Assembly: GCA_958295845.1 (NCBI GenBank)
Contig: OY282376.1
Span: forward strand, 2,307,022 to 2,371,021
DNA from: Caldilineaceae bacterium
GTDB taxonomy: Bacteria; Chloroflexota; Anaerolineae; Caldilineales; Caldilineaceae
Direction of reading: 5' to 3'
Length of the DNA: 64,000 bases
Shown: positions 46,345-55,941 of the stretch, in pieces
Numbering within the stretch: position 1 is the first letter of the stretch
How the letters are laid out: each line of letters begins with the position of its first letter
The notes under the pieces: model-generated
The model's input: the letters and a program-made list of their open reading frames with translations, nothing else
Databases searched by the model: none
What the model was told of the DNA's origin: nothing
Made by a program: the position numbers and the translations under genes

Positions 46345-47415
46345 ATGACCTGGAAAGTTGCCGGCATAAACTTCGACCATTCCCATATGGGCGATCTCCT
46401 GCGCCTGAGCCATGAACATCCTGACGTGGAGATCGTAGGAATCTGCCATACCGACACAGAGCGGATGGCCTCCGCGATAGAGAACTTTGCCATGCCGGAA
46501 GAGCAAGTCTTTACCGACTACCAGGATTGTCTCCAAAAGACGCGCCCGGATATAGTGATACTGTGTCCTTCAACCGCCAGCCATGCCGAATGGGTTCTCA
46601 AAGTGGCGCCTTACGACGTGCATGTACTCCTGGAAAAGCCATTCGCCGCCGACCTGGCAGCCGCCGACAAGATGATTGCCGCGTTGGCAGAGACACAGAA
46701 GCAGTTCATCATTAACTGGCCGCTGCGTTGGTACCCTTGTCACGTGACCGCCAAGCGGCTGTTGTCAGAGGGAATAATCGGCGATCTGATCGAAGTCCAC
46801 TACTATGACGGCAACCGCGGGCCGCTGTTCCATGTTGCTGACAAGGAGGAAACCGACGAAGAGTACCGGCTGCGCAAGAACGAAAGCTGGTTTTACCAGA
46901 AGGCCGAGGGCGGCGGTTCACTTCTGGATTATCTGGGCTACGGGGTTACCCTCGGGACGTGGTTTCTCGACGGCCGCGCCCCGCTGGAGGTGACAACAGT
47001 GATCGACGAACCGTCAGGCTTGGAAGTGGACGAGCACAGCATAACTATCTGCAAATATGCCTTCGGGCTCTCCAAATTCGAGACGCGCTGGGGCACCTTC
47101 ACCGACCCATGGACACTGCAGCCTCAGCCCAAATGCGGTTTCGTCCTCAAAGGATCCTATGGGACGATCAGCAGTTACGACTACGAAGACACAGTGCGAG
47201 TCCAGACTCATGAGCGTCCCGAAGGCTATGACCATCCCGTTGACCGTCTAACGCCGCCGGGTGAGAATGTTATTCAGTATTTCCTCCACTGTCTGGAAAC
47301 TGGGCAAGAACCAGAAGGTCCACTGTCCCCCTCGATCTGTAGAATCGGCCAGCAAATTGTCGATTCGGCAATCCTCAGCGCGCGCGAGAGACGAACGGTC
47401 CCCCTCCTGACCTAG
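46345..47415 (+). CDS. Gfo/Idh/MocA family oxidoreductase
   Basis: 356 residues, NAD(P)-dependent sugar or inositol dehydrogenase type. The N-terminal Rossmann domain begins VAGINFDHSHMGDLLRL; the usual GxGxxG loop is replaced by a His-rich INFDHSHMG. The conserved LLEKPFA (Glu97-Lys98-Pro99) is present, followed by a C-terminal alpha/beta domain with YLGYGVTLGTWFLDGRAP. The altered nucleotide loop is odd and shared with a subset of this family acting on unusual substrates. No SD-like sequence of note. Substrate unknown. Confidence 0.86.
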   Translation: MTWKVAGINFDHSHMGDLLRLSHEHPDVEIVGICHTDTERMASAIENFAMPEEQVFTDYQDCLQKTRPDIVILCPSTASHAEWVLKVAPYDVHVLLEKPFAADLAAADKMIAALAETQKQFIINWPLRWYPCHVTAKRLLSEGIIGDLIEVHYYDGNRGPLFHVADKEETDEEYRLRKNESWFYQKAEGGGSLLDYLGYGVTLGTWFLDGRAPLEVTTVIDEPSGLEVDEHSITICKYAFGLSKFETRWGTFTDPWTLQPQPKCGFVLKGSYGTISSYDYEDTVRVQTHERPEGYDHPVDRLTPPGENVIQYFLHCLETGQEPEGPLSPSICRIGQQIVDSAILSARERRTVPLLT

Positions 47416-47426
47416 CCTGAACCAGG

Positions 47427-48275
47427 TCATCCTTTCATGAACTGATCGCCACATTCGGTACAAAAAGCGGCATCGGACCTATTTTGACTACTGCAATGAC
47501 TGCAGACAATTGTTGCCTTGCCTTCCGCGCGCGGAGCTCCGCACTTGGTGCAGAATCGGTTAAACATACTCATATATTCGTGACAATTCTCGCAGCGCAC
47601 TCGAGGATAGTTCCGCCTGAACCGAAATGGGGAATCTTTCTGTCCTCTGCGAATTGCTCGGTAGCTCCAGATTCCGCCGGCGACGGTAAGGGCTACCGCA
47701 CCCAGGGGAAATGAAAATACGAGAATATTGAAGAGTGCATGGGCTCCCGCCGCCAAGGCTAGTGAACCAAGCAACAATGATCGTCGTCTTTTGCCTGTGA
47801 TGTAATATTGGCCCAAAGCAAAACCCCAAATGCTGCCAAATACCAAGTGGCCGACAGTGCTCAATGGCGCCCTACCGATCATCACTTCTGGACCATATTG
47901 CAGGACGTATAGGAAATTCTCGAGCGAGGCAAAACCCAGGCTTGCAGCAAACGAATAGACTAAACCATCCACCGGCTCGTCGAAATACAGAGACCTGAAA
48001 GGCCCTAACCACACGGCTCCAAACTTGCAAAGTTCTTCCACCGGTCCCACAACAAGTGCCATGGCGGTAACTACACTGATAAAGTTAGGAGATCCCTCTA
48101 GGAGATTGCCGGCACCGAAGAGGTAGTTACCTAGACCAGCAGGGATGGTAGAGACACAGCCCAGCACGAAGGTGACTGCAATTAAGCGGAGAGGTTCGGG
48201 GCGAATCTTGTCGTGGCGCAGGAAAAACCAGAGCCAAAACAGACCCGGTGTAAAGGCTACGAGGACAAAGCTCAT
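47427..48275 (-). CDS. PrsW-family intramembrane metalloprotease with C-terminal zinc ribbons
   Basis: 282 residues, about seven membrane helices in residues 1-205. PrsW motifs are complete: EELCK (Glu80-Glu81-x2-Lys84), FASLEN (Phe115-x3-Glu119-Asn120), HLVFG (His143) and HALFN (His179...Asn183), the residues that hold the catalytic metal in site-1 proteases of anti-sigma factors. The last 60 residues carry two C-x2-C zinc ribbons (CENCHEY...CTKCG and CSHCSSQ...CTECG), an extension not found on classical PrsW. Its ATG overlaps the stop of the RDD gene by 4 nt, so the two are coupled and may form one membrane module. Confidence 0.88.
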   Translation of the reverse strand: MSFVLVAFTPGLFWLWFFLRHDKIRPEPLRLIAVTFVLGCVSTIPAGLGNYLFGAGNLLEGSPNFISVVTAMALVVGPVEELCKFGAVWLGPFRSLYFDEPVDGLVYSFAASLGFASLENFLYVLQYGPEVMIGRAPLSTVGHLVFGSIWGFALGQYYITGKRRRSLLLGSLALAAGAHALFNILVFSFPLGAVALTVAGGIWSYRAIRRGQKDSPFRFRRNYPRVRCENCHEYMSMFNRFCTKCGAPRAEGKATIVCSHCSSQNRSDAAFCTECGDQFMKG

Positions 48276-49183
48276 CTACTCACTGGTCGACTGCTGAGCC
48301 TTACAACTCTCGTACCACTTATCTGGTCGTGTAAAGACAGTTTGTCTTCGCGAAACGCTACTTGAAGATAGCCAATACCTAGTATCAGTCCTGAGAGATA
48401 AGTAGCAAGATGGCGAACAAAGGCACGGCCTGGCCCAACACTAAGACGGGCGAGTCGTATTTCATCTCTGATCGAGGTGCCTGGCCGCGTGCCAATGCCT
48501 TCCAAGCCATTTGTTGAACCGCCGGCTCTAATGACATAGAGCCCGAAAATGCGCTTCCCGACTGTTGTTGACCAATTGCCAATGAGTACAGTCTCATATA
48601 CAGCCCGCACTATGATGGGAGCGTATAGGAAGAAGCTTTGTTCACCAAAATCAGCTAAGTCGTCTCCGGCAGCTGCCAGGTAAATTCCGTAGAAGATTGA
48701 GAGAACAAAGTTGAGGACTGCGATCGTTACAGCGTCGACTACAAATGCAAGAACGCGAACCCAGAATCCCCCTGGAACTGGCACTGAAACGCCTCCTGCT
48801 TCCCTGGGTATGGGAGAACCACTGTTGGAACCCTCCAGAGGCAGTCCGCAGGCATAGCAATATTCTGATCTGGGAGAATTCACTTGATGACAACGAGGAC
48901 AGGGGTAGGACTGAGTTTCGACCTGGATTCGAACTGCGCTTTGTGCTGGCGTCTCGGTCTGCGGAGGTTCAGGCGCCAGCTCAGGTGTTTCCGGTTGCTC
49001 CTGCTTTACTTCAGGGGGAGGAGCTATTTCCTCAGGCAAGCTGCGCCCGCACAATGAGCAAAACCGACTTCCCAGGTCATATGGGTTCTGGCAAGCCGGA
49101 CAGCGGAGTACTAGAGGCGAACCGCAATCTATGCAAAACTTAGCCTCTGGTCCAGCCTCGCGCCCACATTTTTGGCAAATCAT
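48272..49183 (-). CDS. RDD-family membrane protein with N-terminal zinc ribbons
   Basis: 303 residues. At least three zinc ribbons: CQKCGREA...CIDCG, CPACQN...CSLCG, and, after a Pro/Glu-rich linker (residues 50-90), CPRCHQV...CYACG. Then an RDD domain of three membrane helices (GGFWVRVLAFVVDAVTIAVL, FFLYAPIIVRAVYETVL, the GNWSTTVGKRIFGLYVI block and a final LSGLILGIGYLQVAF). RDD function is largely unknown, with proposed transport roles. The zinc ribbons mirror those on the coupled PrsW-like protein. Confidence 0.85.
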   Translation of the reverse strand: MICQKCGREAGPEAKFCIDCGSPLVLRCPACQNPYDLGSRFCSLCGRSLPEEIAPPPEVKQEQPETPELAPEPPQTETPAQSAVRIQVETQSYPCPRCHQVNSPRSEYCYACGLPLEGSNSGSPIPREAGGVSVPVPGGFWVRVLAFVVDAVTIAVLNFVLSIFYGIYLAAAGDDLADFGEQSFFLYAPIIVRAVYETVLIGNWSTTVGKRIFGLYVIRAGGSTNGLEGIGTRPGTSIRDEIRLARLSVGPGRAFVRHLATYLSGLILGIGYLQVAFREDKLSLHDQISGTRVVRLSSRPVSR

Positions 49184-49352
49184 CAGGGGGACCCAGACTT
49201 TACGTCCTCGTCTTCTAGGTGGAAGGGTTCAAGTCGAGGACAAATGTGGAACAACTTTGGTCGTTTTGCGACCATAACGTGTAGGCTACAACAGAATTGA
49301 CAACTGATGCCAATTCTTAATACTTAATATTGTCTGGAATCATGTCTCTTAG

Positions 49353-49426
49353 TGGGCGGTGACGGACTCGAACCGCCGGCCTATTCCTTGTAAGGGAATC
49401 GCTCTAACCAGCTGAGCTAACCGCCC
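49353..49426 (-). tRNA. tRNA-Val(TAC)
   Basis: 74 nt. Acceptor stem GGGCGGT / ACCGCCC with discriminator A; D arm with AGCTCAGCTGGTTAGAGC; anticodon stem ATTCC / GGAAT enclosing loop CTTACAA, giving anticodon TAC (reads GTA, wobble GTN); T arm loop TTCGAGT. The CCA end is not encoded. Lies between the RDD and SDR genes. Confidence 0.95.
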
Positions 49427-49468
49427 AATTGGGCACTAAGTATACATCACCATTTGGAGGACTGTTAA

Positions 49469-50299
49469 ATGTACAACTTGTCTGGAAAAGTTGTTTTCGT
49501 CACCGGCGCCGGCGGTGAATACGGCATCGGCCGTGGGATTGCGCAACGACTGGCAGAGGATGGCGCCGATGTTGTTGTTACCGATCTGGTTGAGAAACCA
49601 TATCCTGACGCAGAATGGGGAGGTCTTCCTGCGCTAAAGGCGGAGATTGAGGGGCTTGGACGCCGTTCGCTGGCTCTAACCTGCAATGTTACAGACTCCG
49701 TATCCGTCGAGGCGGCCATGCAGCAGGCAGTTGAAGAATTCGGACGAATTGACATCCTTGTCAACAACGCAGCCGCCCGCGGCGGCAAAGATCGCGTGCC
49801 AGTCGTCGACCTGGAAGAAGACGAGTGGGACCGCGTCATGTCCGTCAACCTGAAGGGAACGTTCGTATGCAGCCGTGCCGCCGCACGTCACATGGTCGAA
49901 CGCGGCGGCGGCGGTCGCATAATTAGCGTCTCCTCAGTTCTCGGTTTGCGCGGGATCGCCCGCTTTGCCGCCTACTGTTCTTCCAAATTTGGCATCGTCG
50001 GCTTGACGCAGTCGCTTGCCCAGGAGCTGGCTGAATTTGGGATCACCGTCAACGCCATCTGCCCGAGCCTGACCCCCACAGAACGCGTCGGCCACATGAC
50101 CAACCTGTTTGACAACCCTTCCCTGCAAGTGAAAGAGGCCACCGACGCCCTGCTCTCCGGGGCAGCCGGAAGTACCCCACTAGGCCGCCTCGCCCAGACC
50201 AACGACCTTGCACACGCCGTCTCCTTCCTGGCTTCGGACGGAGCCGATTTCCTTACCGGTCTCTCTCTTCCCGTCACGGGCGGGTCATTTATGAGATAG
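49469..50299 (+). CDS. Short-chain dehydrogenase/reductase
   Basis: 276 residues with GGAGG before ATG. Classical SDR: cofactor loop TGAGGEYGIGRG (12-23), NNAA (99-102), catalytic Ser in IISVSSVLG (about 155), and Tyr169-x3-Lys173 (YCSSK). The inserted Glu-Tyr in the Gly-rich loop resembles the divergent FabI/ADH-type loops. A C-terminal GLSLPVTGGSFMR ends the protein. Substrate not predictable; it may act on a sugar or hydroxy acid. Monocistronic in appearance, 42 nt after the tRNA on the other strand. Confidence 0.9.
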   Translation: MYNLSGKVVFVTGAGGEYGIGRGIAQRLAEDGADVVVTDLVEKPYPDAEWGGLPALKAEIEGLGRRSLALTCNVTDSVSVEAAMQQAVEEFGRIDILVNNAAARGGKDRVPVVDLEEDEWDRVMSVNLKGTFVCSRAAARHMVERGGGGRIISVSSVLGLRGIARFAAYCSSKFGIVGLTQSLAQELAEFGITVNAICPSLTPTERVGHMTNLFDNPSLQVKEATDALLSGAAGSTPLGRLAQTNDLAHAVSFLASDGADFLTGLSLPVTGGSFMR

Positions 50300-50548
50300 A
50301 AGGCTGAACTGTAGGGGAGTTGCGGCTTACTCAGTCAACCGCAAACGAGAAGCATTTCAGGATCTCTTCACGCCGCAATTCATAGTGGCCGGAGAGATAA
50401 AGAATTCCAACAGACCAAAGGCCAACCTGTCCGTGCCTTCATTTGCGGCAGTGTTTTGCTCGGGAATAATGTGCTCGCCACCCCGCATTCCAACCACGAT
50501 AGGGACTTCTCCTGGAGTCCGCCGGCGCCGCGAGCTAGTACTACGCGC

Positions 50549-51385
50549 TCACTTCAGAATGCGCTGATCGCTCAAATCCTTGCCCCCGATGGTCTGCGTA
50601 ATGACCGCGCCGCGATATTCCAGAATCTCCAGCTCTTCGAGACAATTTACGATATTATACTGGGTCGGCATATCCTCCCACCTGGCCCGATACCATGTAA
50701 CACTTCCCACACCCCGCCACATTCCCAGCACGCGGCGGTTGGGCGTGTGCGCCGGAGTCAGGACGGCATATTCGGCGTCGGCCGTTCCCCACTCCCCAGT
50801 CCGCGGAATGTACTTGTAGTGTAGAGTCCCGTCGCCGCCTGCCTTCGCAGACTGATCCGCGATTTCCTGCTCCGACAGTTCGGTCATATCATGCAAGCCC
50901 AGGTCCAGAAAGCGAAAACCGAGCCAGCTGCCAATGCAATGGGAAGTGCCGTTGTAAACGACAGGCTCGGGCAGTTCGCAGTAGATCTTGGAAAAGCCCA
51001 GCTCCTCGCGGCCGGTCAGAATGGGGTCCGCCAGGTTCTCCCACAACACAAGCAGCAGGCTGCCCGTTACATTGTCCACCTGGCCCGAATAGGTGACCGG
51101 CAGCGAAGCCCCGAGCGTGTTGTAACCCCGCCCCGCCAACCAGTCGATCTCCTTCATGTAAGTCGCGCTGACCGTCACGACGGGCTCACCGTTAAGTGTG
51201 AATCCCGGCGGCAAAACTGCTTCCGCAGCCGCGGCATGCGTGAGATAACTGACTGAGTAGGACATGCTCTTTGGGCTGTCTATGCAGTCAAATCCGCGCC
51301 CGTCCGGCCCTCGGCGTGGACCTGTCCTTGGGCCAAAATGGGTGGGCATTCGATACATAGCGTCTCGTTGGAAGGAGTAGGGCAT
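50549..51385 (-). CDS. Acetoacetate decarboxylase-like protein
   Basis: 278 residues, AGGAG 8 nt before ATG 51385. ADC fold: the LPPGFTLNGEPVVTVSATYMKEIDWLAGRGYN strand region and the active-site block LTGREELGFSKIYCELPE, where Lys133 is the position of the Schiff-base Lys and Arg126-Glu127-Glu128 its helpers. ADC-superfamily members also include aldolases and dehydratases, and the Ser-Lys-Ile context differs from the Pro-Lys-Lys of true acetoacetate decarboxylase, so the reaction is uncertain. The first 40 residues are an extra Arg/Pro-rich tail. Confidence 0.82.
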   Translation of the reverse strand: MPYSFQRDAMYRMPTHFGPRTGPRRGPDGRGFDCIDSPKSMSYSVSYLTHAAAAEAVLPPGFTLNGEPVVTVSATYMKEIDWLAGRGYNTLGASLPVTYSGQVDNVTGSLLLVLWENLADPILTGREELGFSKIYCELPEPVVYNGTSHCIGSWLGFRFLDLGLHDMTELSEQEIADQSAKAGGDGTLHYKYIPRTGEWGTADAEYAVLTPAHTPNRRVLGMWRGVGSVTWYRARWEDMPTQYNIVNCLEELEILEYRGAVITQTIGGKDLSDQRILK

Positions 51386-51493
51386 CTCATATGCTCCTGA
51401 TGACTCTGTAATGGAATTTGCTTGACTTGGAATCTGCGCACAAATGAGGCGGCCGGCCGCAAGGCACGTATCAGTTCAGAACTTTCTGAAATA

Positions 51494-53797
51494 TCAGACC
51501 TCTTCAAGCGCCCCGTTCTCCTCTCCGGAATCCGAAGCCGCCTTGACAATTACCCTCCGATTCTGGCCGCCGCCCGACTCTGCGCTGACAAAGCCCTTCG
51601 ACTCAAGCAAACTGACCAGCCGCGCCGCCCGGGGATATCCGATCTTCAGCTCCCGTTGCACAAAAGTGGCGCTGATGCTCTTCTCGCCGCGTATGGCGTC
51701 AATCGCCTCTGCAAGCAGTTCCTCTTCATCATCCAGCCGGTCCAGCAGGCCGATCCAAGGGGCAACCTTTACAGAAGGAGCACCGGGATTCTCAATGAGG
51801 TCCCGCTCCCGCCACCAGTCGACCATTCGCTTGATTTCTGAATCGGTGACGTAACTGCCCTGCACACGTTCGACCTTTGCCTTGTCCGGCCGCATAAAGA
51901 GCATGTCTCCCTGGCCGAGCAGTTTCTCCGCGCCGGGCGAATCCATGATGACCCGGCTATCGACCTGGCTCGTGACAGCGAAGGCGATGCGCGAGGGGAA
52001 ATTGGCCTTGATCAGCCCCGTCACGACGTCCGTGCTTGGCCGCTGCGTCGCCAGCACTAGGTGGATGCCCGTCGCGCGCGCCATCTGGGCCAGACGAACG
52101 AGCTGCTTCTCGATCTCCTCTGGCGCGGTCATCATCAGGTCCGCGAGTTCGTCCACGATCAGGACGATGTGGGGCAACGATTCCAGCTTCTTCCGCCTGC
52201 GCGCGAGGCGATTATAGGCTTCAATGTCGCGGACCCTGTTTTCCCTGAACAGATTGTAGCGATCATCCATCTGCAAGAGAAGCCAGGTCAGCGAGCCGTG
52301 AACGTCCTCCATGTCAGTGATCACCTTGCCAATCATGTGCGGGATGTGGTTGTAGCCGGGCAGCTCCACCAACTTGGGGTCGACCATGATGAAGCGAAGT
52401 GTTTCCGGGCCGTGGTACATCAGCAGACTGACGATCACACCGTTAATGCACGCCGATTTGCCCGATCCCGTCGCGCCGGCAATCAGCAGGTGCGGGGCCC
52501 GCGCCAGGTCCGTCACGACTGGCGTACCGGAAGTGTCCCTGCCGAGCGCCAACGGCAGCCTTCCCCCCTGCTTTGCCATCTGCTTGCTCTCGATGATGCC
52601 TTTCAGGCCCACCATCGATTTCTCTGGGTTTGGCACTTCGATGCCGACATAGGGCTGACCGGGAACAGGAGCCTCGATGCGAATAGCAGGCGCCGCCAGG
52701 GCCAGCGCCAGATCGTCGGCCACCGCGGCGATTCGGCTCACCCTGACTTTGCGCTTTTGGCCAGCGCGCTCCACGTAGAGTGGTTGTACACCAAACTGGG
52801 TCACGGTCGGCCCGGTCTGAATATTGACGATCTCCACCGGAATGTCGAAATCCGACAGGGTCTGCCGAATAACCTCTGCCATACCCTCGATATCCCACGC
52901 AAGCTGGCCAGCATCCTCCTCCAGCAACTCGGCAGTCGGCCGCTCTCCCTCTTTTCGCAACGGCTTTAACGGTCTACCGCCCTGAGTCGGGGATTTGGGC
53001 CTGCGATTTGTCGACTCTGCTTCCGGGGCAGGCAGTTCAGCCTGAATGGGTCGGACAGGTTCCGTTACTTCGGTCAACTCAGGCTGGTGCAGCTCAGGAA
53101 ATCCATCGTCCAACGAGGATTCGGCCTCCGCCGGCCCGTCGAACTCTACTTCAGACCAGGATTGCTCCGCTTCAAATTCTTCCTGGAACAGTTCTTCACC
53201 TGGGTCCGGAATCGGCGCCTCGGAGGCGTCGCCCACAGGTTCCGCCAGCTCCCGGCGCAACTGTCCAATAAATCCGAAAAGGTAAATTAGAGGGGTATGG
53301 CGAAACAACAGGTAGAGACTCAGAACGGCAAGCAGAACTGCTGCGAAGACGGCCGGCAACTGTCCGAGCAGGCTGACCAGCAGGTTCCCTGACATCCAGC
53401 CGATCAGCCCGGCTCCCTGGCCCGAGGCAGGAAACGACCAATCGGTAACTCGGTTGCCGCTGATATGTTCCAGCGAGACCAGCGACACCAGCAAGAGTTC
53501 GGCCCCCACAAGCGCCTCCGGATGCCAGTAGCCGGCCCTTGGCCCCAGCATCATCACAGCGCCCGTTACAAGCAGGCTGAGCACCAGTGGCCAAGCCATC
53601 CTGCCAGCCAGCCACAGAGTCCACGATTCCTGCCCTGAAACCGAAAGAGTGAAACCGAGGTACCCGCCAAAGAGAAAAACCGCAAACCCCAAGGCTTCCC
53701 TGGAATGCCTGGCGAGCAGTTGCCGCGCGCCCGCCTGTATCCCAGCTGTGGGTCCGGTCTTCTGAAATTTTCGCCGCCTACGCCGCTTGGCAGCCAT
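51494..53797 (-). CDS. ftsK: FtsK/SpoIIIE family DNA translocase
   Basis: 767 residues. Basic N terminus (AAKRRRRRKFQK), about four membrane helices in residues 35-175, and an acidic Glu/Pro linker (190-300). Then the motor: the beta-domain GPTVTQFGVQP, Walker A IAGATGSGKSACING (441-448), Walker B IVLIVDE (Asp549-Glu550), and TQRPSTDVVTGLIKANFPSRIAF. A C-terminal winged-helix gamma domain (IGYPRAARLVSLLESKGFVS) recognises orienting sequences. It pumps chromosome ends through the septum during division. The linker is short, as in SpoIIIE. Followed downstream in the same direction by an ADC-like gene 108 nt away. Confidence 0.95.
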   Translation of the reverse strand: MAAKRRRRRKFQKTGPTAGIQAGARQLLARHSREALGFAVFLFGGYLGFTLSVSGQESWTLWLAGRMAWPLVLSLLVTGAVMMLGPRAGYWHPEALVGAELLLVSLVSLEHISGNRVTDWSFPASGQGAGLIGWMSGNLLVSLLGQLPAVFAAVLLAVLSLYLLFRHTPLIYLFGFIGQLRRELAEPVGDASEAPIPDPGEELFQEEFEAEQSWSEVEFDGPAEAESSLDDGFPELHQPELTEVTEPVRPIQAELPAPEAESTNRRPKSPTQGGRPLKPLRKEGERPTAELLEEDAGQLAWDIEGMAEVIRQTLSDFDIPVEIVNIQTGPTVTQFGVQPLYVERAGQKRKVRVSRIAAVADDLALALAAPAIRIEAPVPGQPYVGIEVPNPEKSMVGLKGIIESKQMAKQGGRLPLALGRDTSGTPVVTDLARAPHLLIAGATGSGKSACINGVIVSLLMYHGPETLRFIMVDPKLVELPGYNHIPHMIGKVITDMEDVHGSLTWLLLQMDDRYNLFRENRVRDIEAYNRLARRRKKLESLPHIVLIVDELADLMMTAPEEIEKQLVRLAQMARATGIHLVLATQRPSTDVVTGLIKANFPSRIAFAVTSQVDSRVIMDSPGAEKLLGQGDMLFMRPDKAKVERVQGSYVTDSEIKRMVDWWRERDLIENPGAPSVKVAPWIGLLDRLDDEEELLAEAIDAIRGEKSISATFVQRELKIGYPRAARLVSLLESKGFVSAESGGGQNRRVIVKAASDSGEENGALEEV

Positions 53798-53859
53798 CGG
53801 AATTTACCTCGCAACAGCCGGCAACGTCATCGCACTGCGCCGCCGGGAATCCTTCAGCT

Positions 53860-55941
53860 TCAATTTGCTTCCTCGACAATCTCCGCATCCTCTTCTTCCT
53901 GCAATCGGAGGAGCGCGTCCCAGTCGCCCTGCTCCATCTCCGTCAACACCTGCGCCACCTGGCCGATTGCAACCCGTTGCTTCCGATACAGATCACTCTC
54001 GCTGATAGCCAGACGGCTGGCAATATCGCGAATCCTGCGCCCCTGTATGAAGCGCATCTCCAAAATATTGTAGAGTAGCCATTCAGGTGTGCTCAGGTCC
54101 TGCTTCCCCCCCGGCCGCAGGTTTTGGATGGCGCGACCCAGCACCAGCCGCAATGCCTTGCCCGGGTTGCCGTCCGCCTCTTCGACGACCCGGTCCACCA
54201 CACGCAACTGCATCAGCGGACTACGCGTCAGTTTGGGGCCGCCCCAATAATGGCTGAGCGCATCCTTCACCCAACTCTCAAATTCAGGATTGTGAATCGG
54301 ACTCGGCTCAAGCAGTTCGGCCGCTGGCACCTCAGTATTCTCCGACACGTAAGGCACAATTCCCCGAATCTGCTGGATACGGTCAATGCCGGGAATGATG
54401 CGTCTCAATACCACCATGACCTGCATCTGCATTCTGCGATCGAGCAATGCCTTGGCGACGCTGTCAATCTGTTGCGCCAAAAGGGCGCTTTCCTCCGAGC
54501 TGATTGCGGGCGAATCGCTGCGAGCGCGTACACCCAACATGCCCAGCACGATCTCTCCCTTGCTCTCACCCGCCGGTTCCAGGACCGGCCACAGCCAGTA
54601 TCCGCCGTATTCGACCGGCTCAGGCGCCATCTGTCGCGTCAACCTTCTGCCATTTTCCGAAGGCACTACGCCCCCTTCACCTACCTGACCCGTCCGCGAT
54701 GCGTTGGCGGCCCCGTTCTTGCGGGCATGGCTCAGTGCCTCGCTCATGGCATCGCTCCAATCCTTGTCATCCAGAATCTCCTGCCGCGTTCCTTCCGGTC
54801 CAACCGTCGCCTCCAGGATCAGATCGGTGCCGATAGCCGCGGCCACGAAGCCCGAAGGAACCCGCAGCAATTCACACAAGACAGTCAGGTGGTTCTCCAG
54901 AAACTGACGCAGATCCGTAGTTGTCAGCAGGCGCCTGTCCAGTTCCCGCAGCCAGGCGATCTCCTGCCGGTCTTCGCCGTAGACCAGACGGTCTGTCAAC
55001 TCTCTGGAGACGCTAAGAATGACCTGTGCGGCCACGATCACACCGGTGATGACGCTGAAGAGGACGATATTCCGCGGCAGGCCAAGTACATGCTCTACGG
55101 TTGGGATCGTCTGAATGGCCAGAATCACAATGATCGCGACAACCGGCCCGCGCGCAAAGTAGCGAATCAGCCGGTAACGCACGACCCTGTCCGGCGTGTA
55201 AACACCAAAAAAGGCCACTGTATAGCTCAAACCGATCAGCATGGTGCCGATCGCAGTGTTACCAACGATGGCCAGGCTGAGTATCCACTCCGGCGACAGC
55301 AAACCTGCTGAGGATTTGCCTAACGCGATCAGATAGGGAAAAGTGCCAATGCCGGGAGCCGCCGAAGCCAGCAAGAGATAGGTCATCCGCTTGCGGCTCT
55401 CCGCCGTAAGGCAGCGCTGGCGCGCCTTCCAGATGTTCAAGTGCGAAAGAATGACCACACCCGCGAAGAAGGCGGCAAAGGGCCAGAATAGAACACCAGG
55501 TTGCAGATAGCTGAGGAGCGGGTCAAACTCTACGACGTCTACCAACCAGCTGGTGAAGAAAGCGAGTAGAGCGCTAACCACCGAAAGAACGCCGATTGCC
55601 ATATTGATCAATCTGCGGCGGTCCGTGTGGTAATTCGTCGTTCGCAGAACCGCATAGGAAAACGCGAAGTAGGCGCCCGGCAGAAGCGCGATTCCCAACC
55701 ATTCAAATCGCAGCCATTTGGACGCCGAATCGGCGCTGACCACCTGTGTCAAGGCGACTTCAGACGCGTAGGTTACCATGACCAGGCCGAGGAGAAAGGC
55801 GAAACGTCGCGCCACCGGATGGCGGAAATTGTAGGTCAGAGTATATGCCAAAAGAGAAAAGGCAAGAATCACGACCACCGACGAGACAAGGGTATTCAGG
55901 AAACCCAAGGCATCGGCAAGCGTCAAAGTTAGTTCGTTCAT
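53860..55941 (-). CDS. Membrane sensor with multi-helix N terminus, GAF-like region and HTH, no kinase
   Basis: 693 residues. Nine or so hydrophobic helices fill residues 15-330, first resembling the 7TM sensor of bacterial histidine kinases (LVSSVVVILAFSLLAYTLTYN...RFAFLLGLVMVTYASEVALTQV). Then follows a cytoplasmic region that begins RELTDRLVYGEDRQEIAWLRELDRRLLTTTDLRQFLE, as before a GAF domain (about 380-530). There is no HisKA or HATPase domain. Near the C terminus (EWLLYNILEMRFIQGRRIRDIASRLAISESDLYRKQRVAI) is a helix-turn-helix like sigma-70 region 4, and an acidic tail ends the protein. It may be a one-component membrane-bound regulator. Gap of 62 nt to ftsK downstream. Confidence 0.7.
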   Translation of the reverse strand: MNELTLTLADALGFLNTLVSSVVVILAFSLLAYTLTYNFRHPVARRFAFLLGLVMVTYASEVALTQVVSADSASKWLRFEWLGIALLPGAYFAFSYAVLRTTNYHTDRRRLINMAIGVLSVVSALLAFFTSWLVDVVEFDPLLSYLQPGVLFWPFAAFFAGVVILSHLNIWKARQRCLTAESRKRMTYLLLASAAPGIGTFPYLIALGKSSAGLLSPEWILSLAIVGNTAIGTMLIGLSYTVAFFGVYTPDRVVRYRLIRYFARGPVVAIIVILAIQTIPTVEHVLGLPRNIVLFSVITGVIVAAQVILSVSRELTDRLVYGEDRQEIAWLRELDRRLLTTTDLRQFLENHLTVLCELLRVPSGFVAAAIGTDLILEATVGPEGTRQEILDDKDWSDAMSEALSHARKNGAANASRTGQVGEGGVVPSENGRRLTRQMAPEPVEYGGYWLWPVLEPAGESKGEIVLGMLGVRARSDSPAISSEESALLAQQIDSVAKALLDRRMQMQVMVVLRRIIPGIDRIQQIRGIVPYVSENTEVPAAELLEPSPIHNPEFESWVKDALSHYWGGPKLTRSPLMQLRVVDRVVEEADGNPGKALRLVLGRAIQNLRPGGKQDLSTPEWLLYNILEMRFIQGRRIRDIASRLAISESDLYRKQRVAIGQVAQVLTEMEQGDWDALLRLQEEEDAEIVEEAN

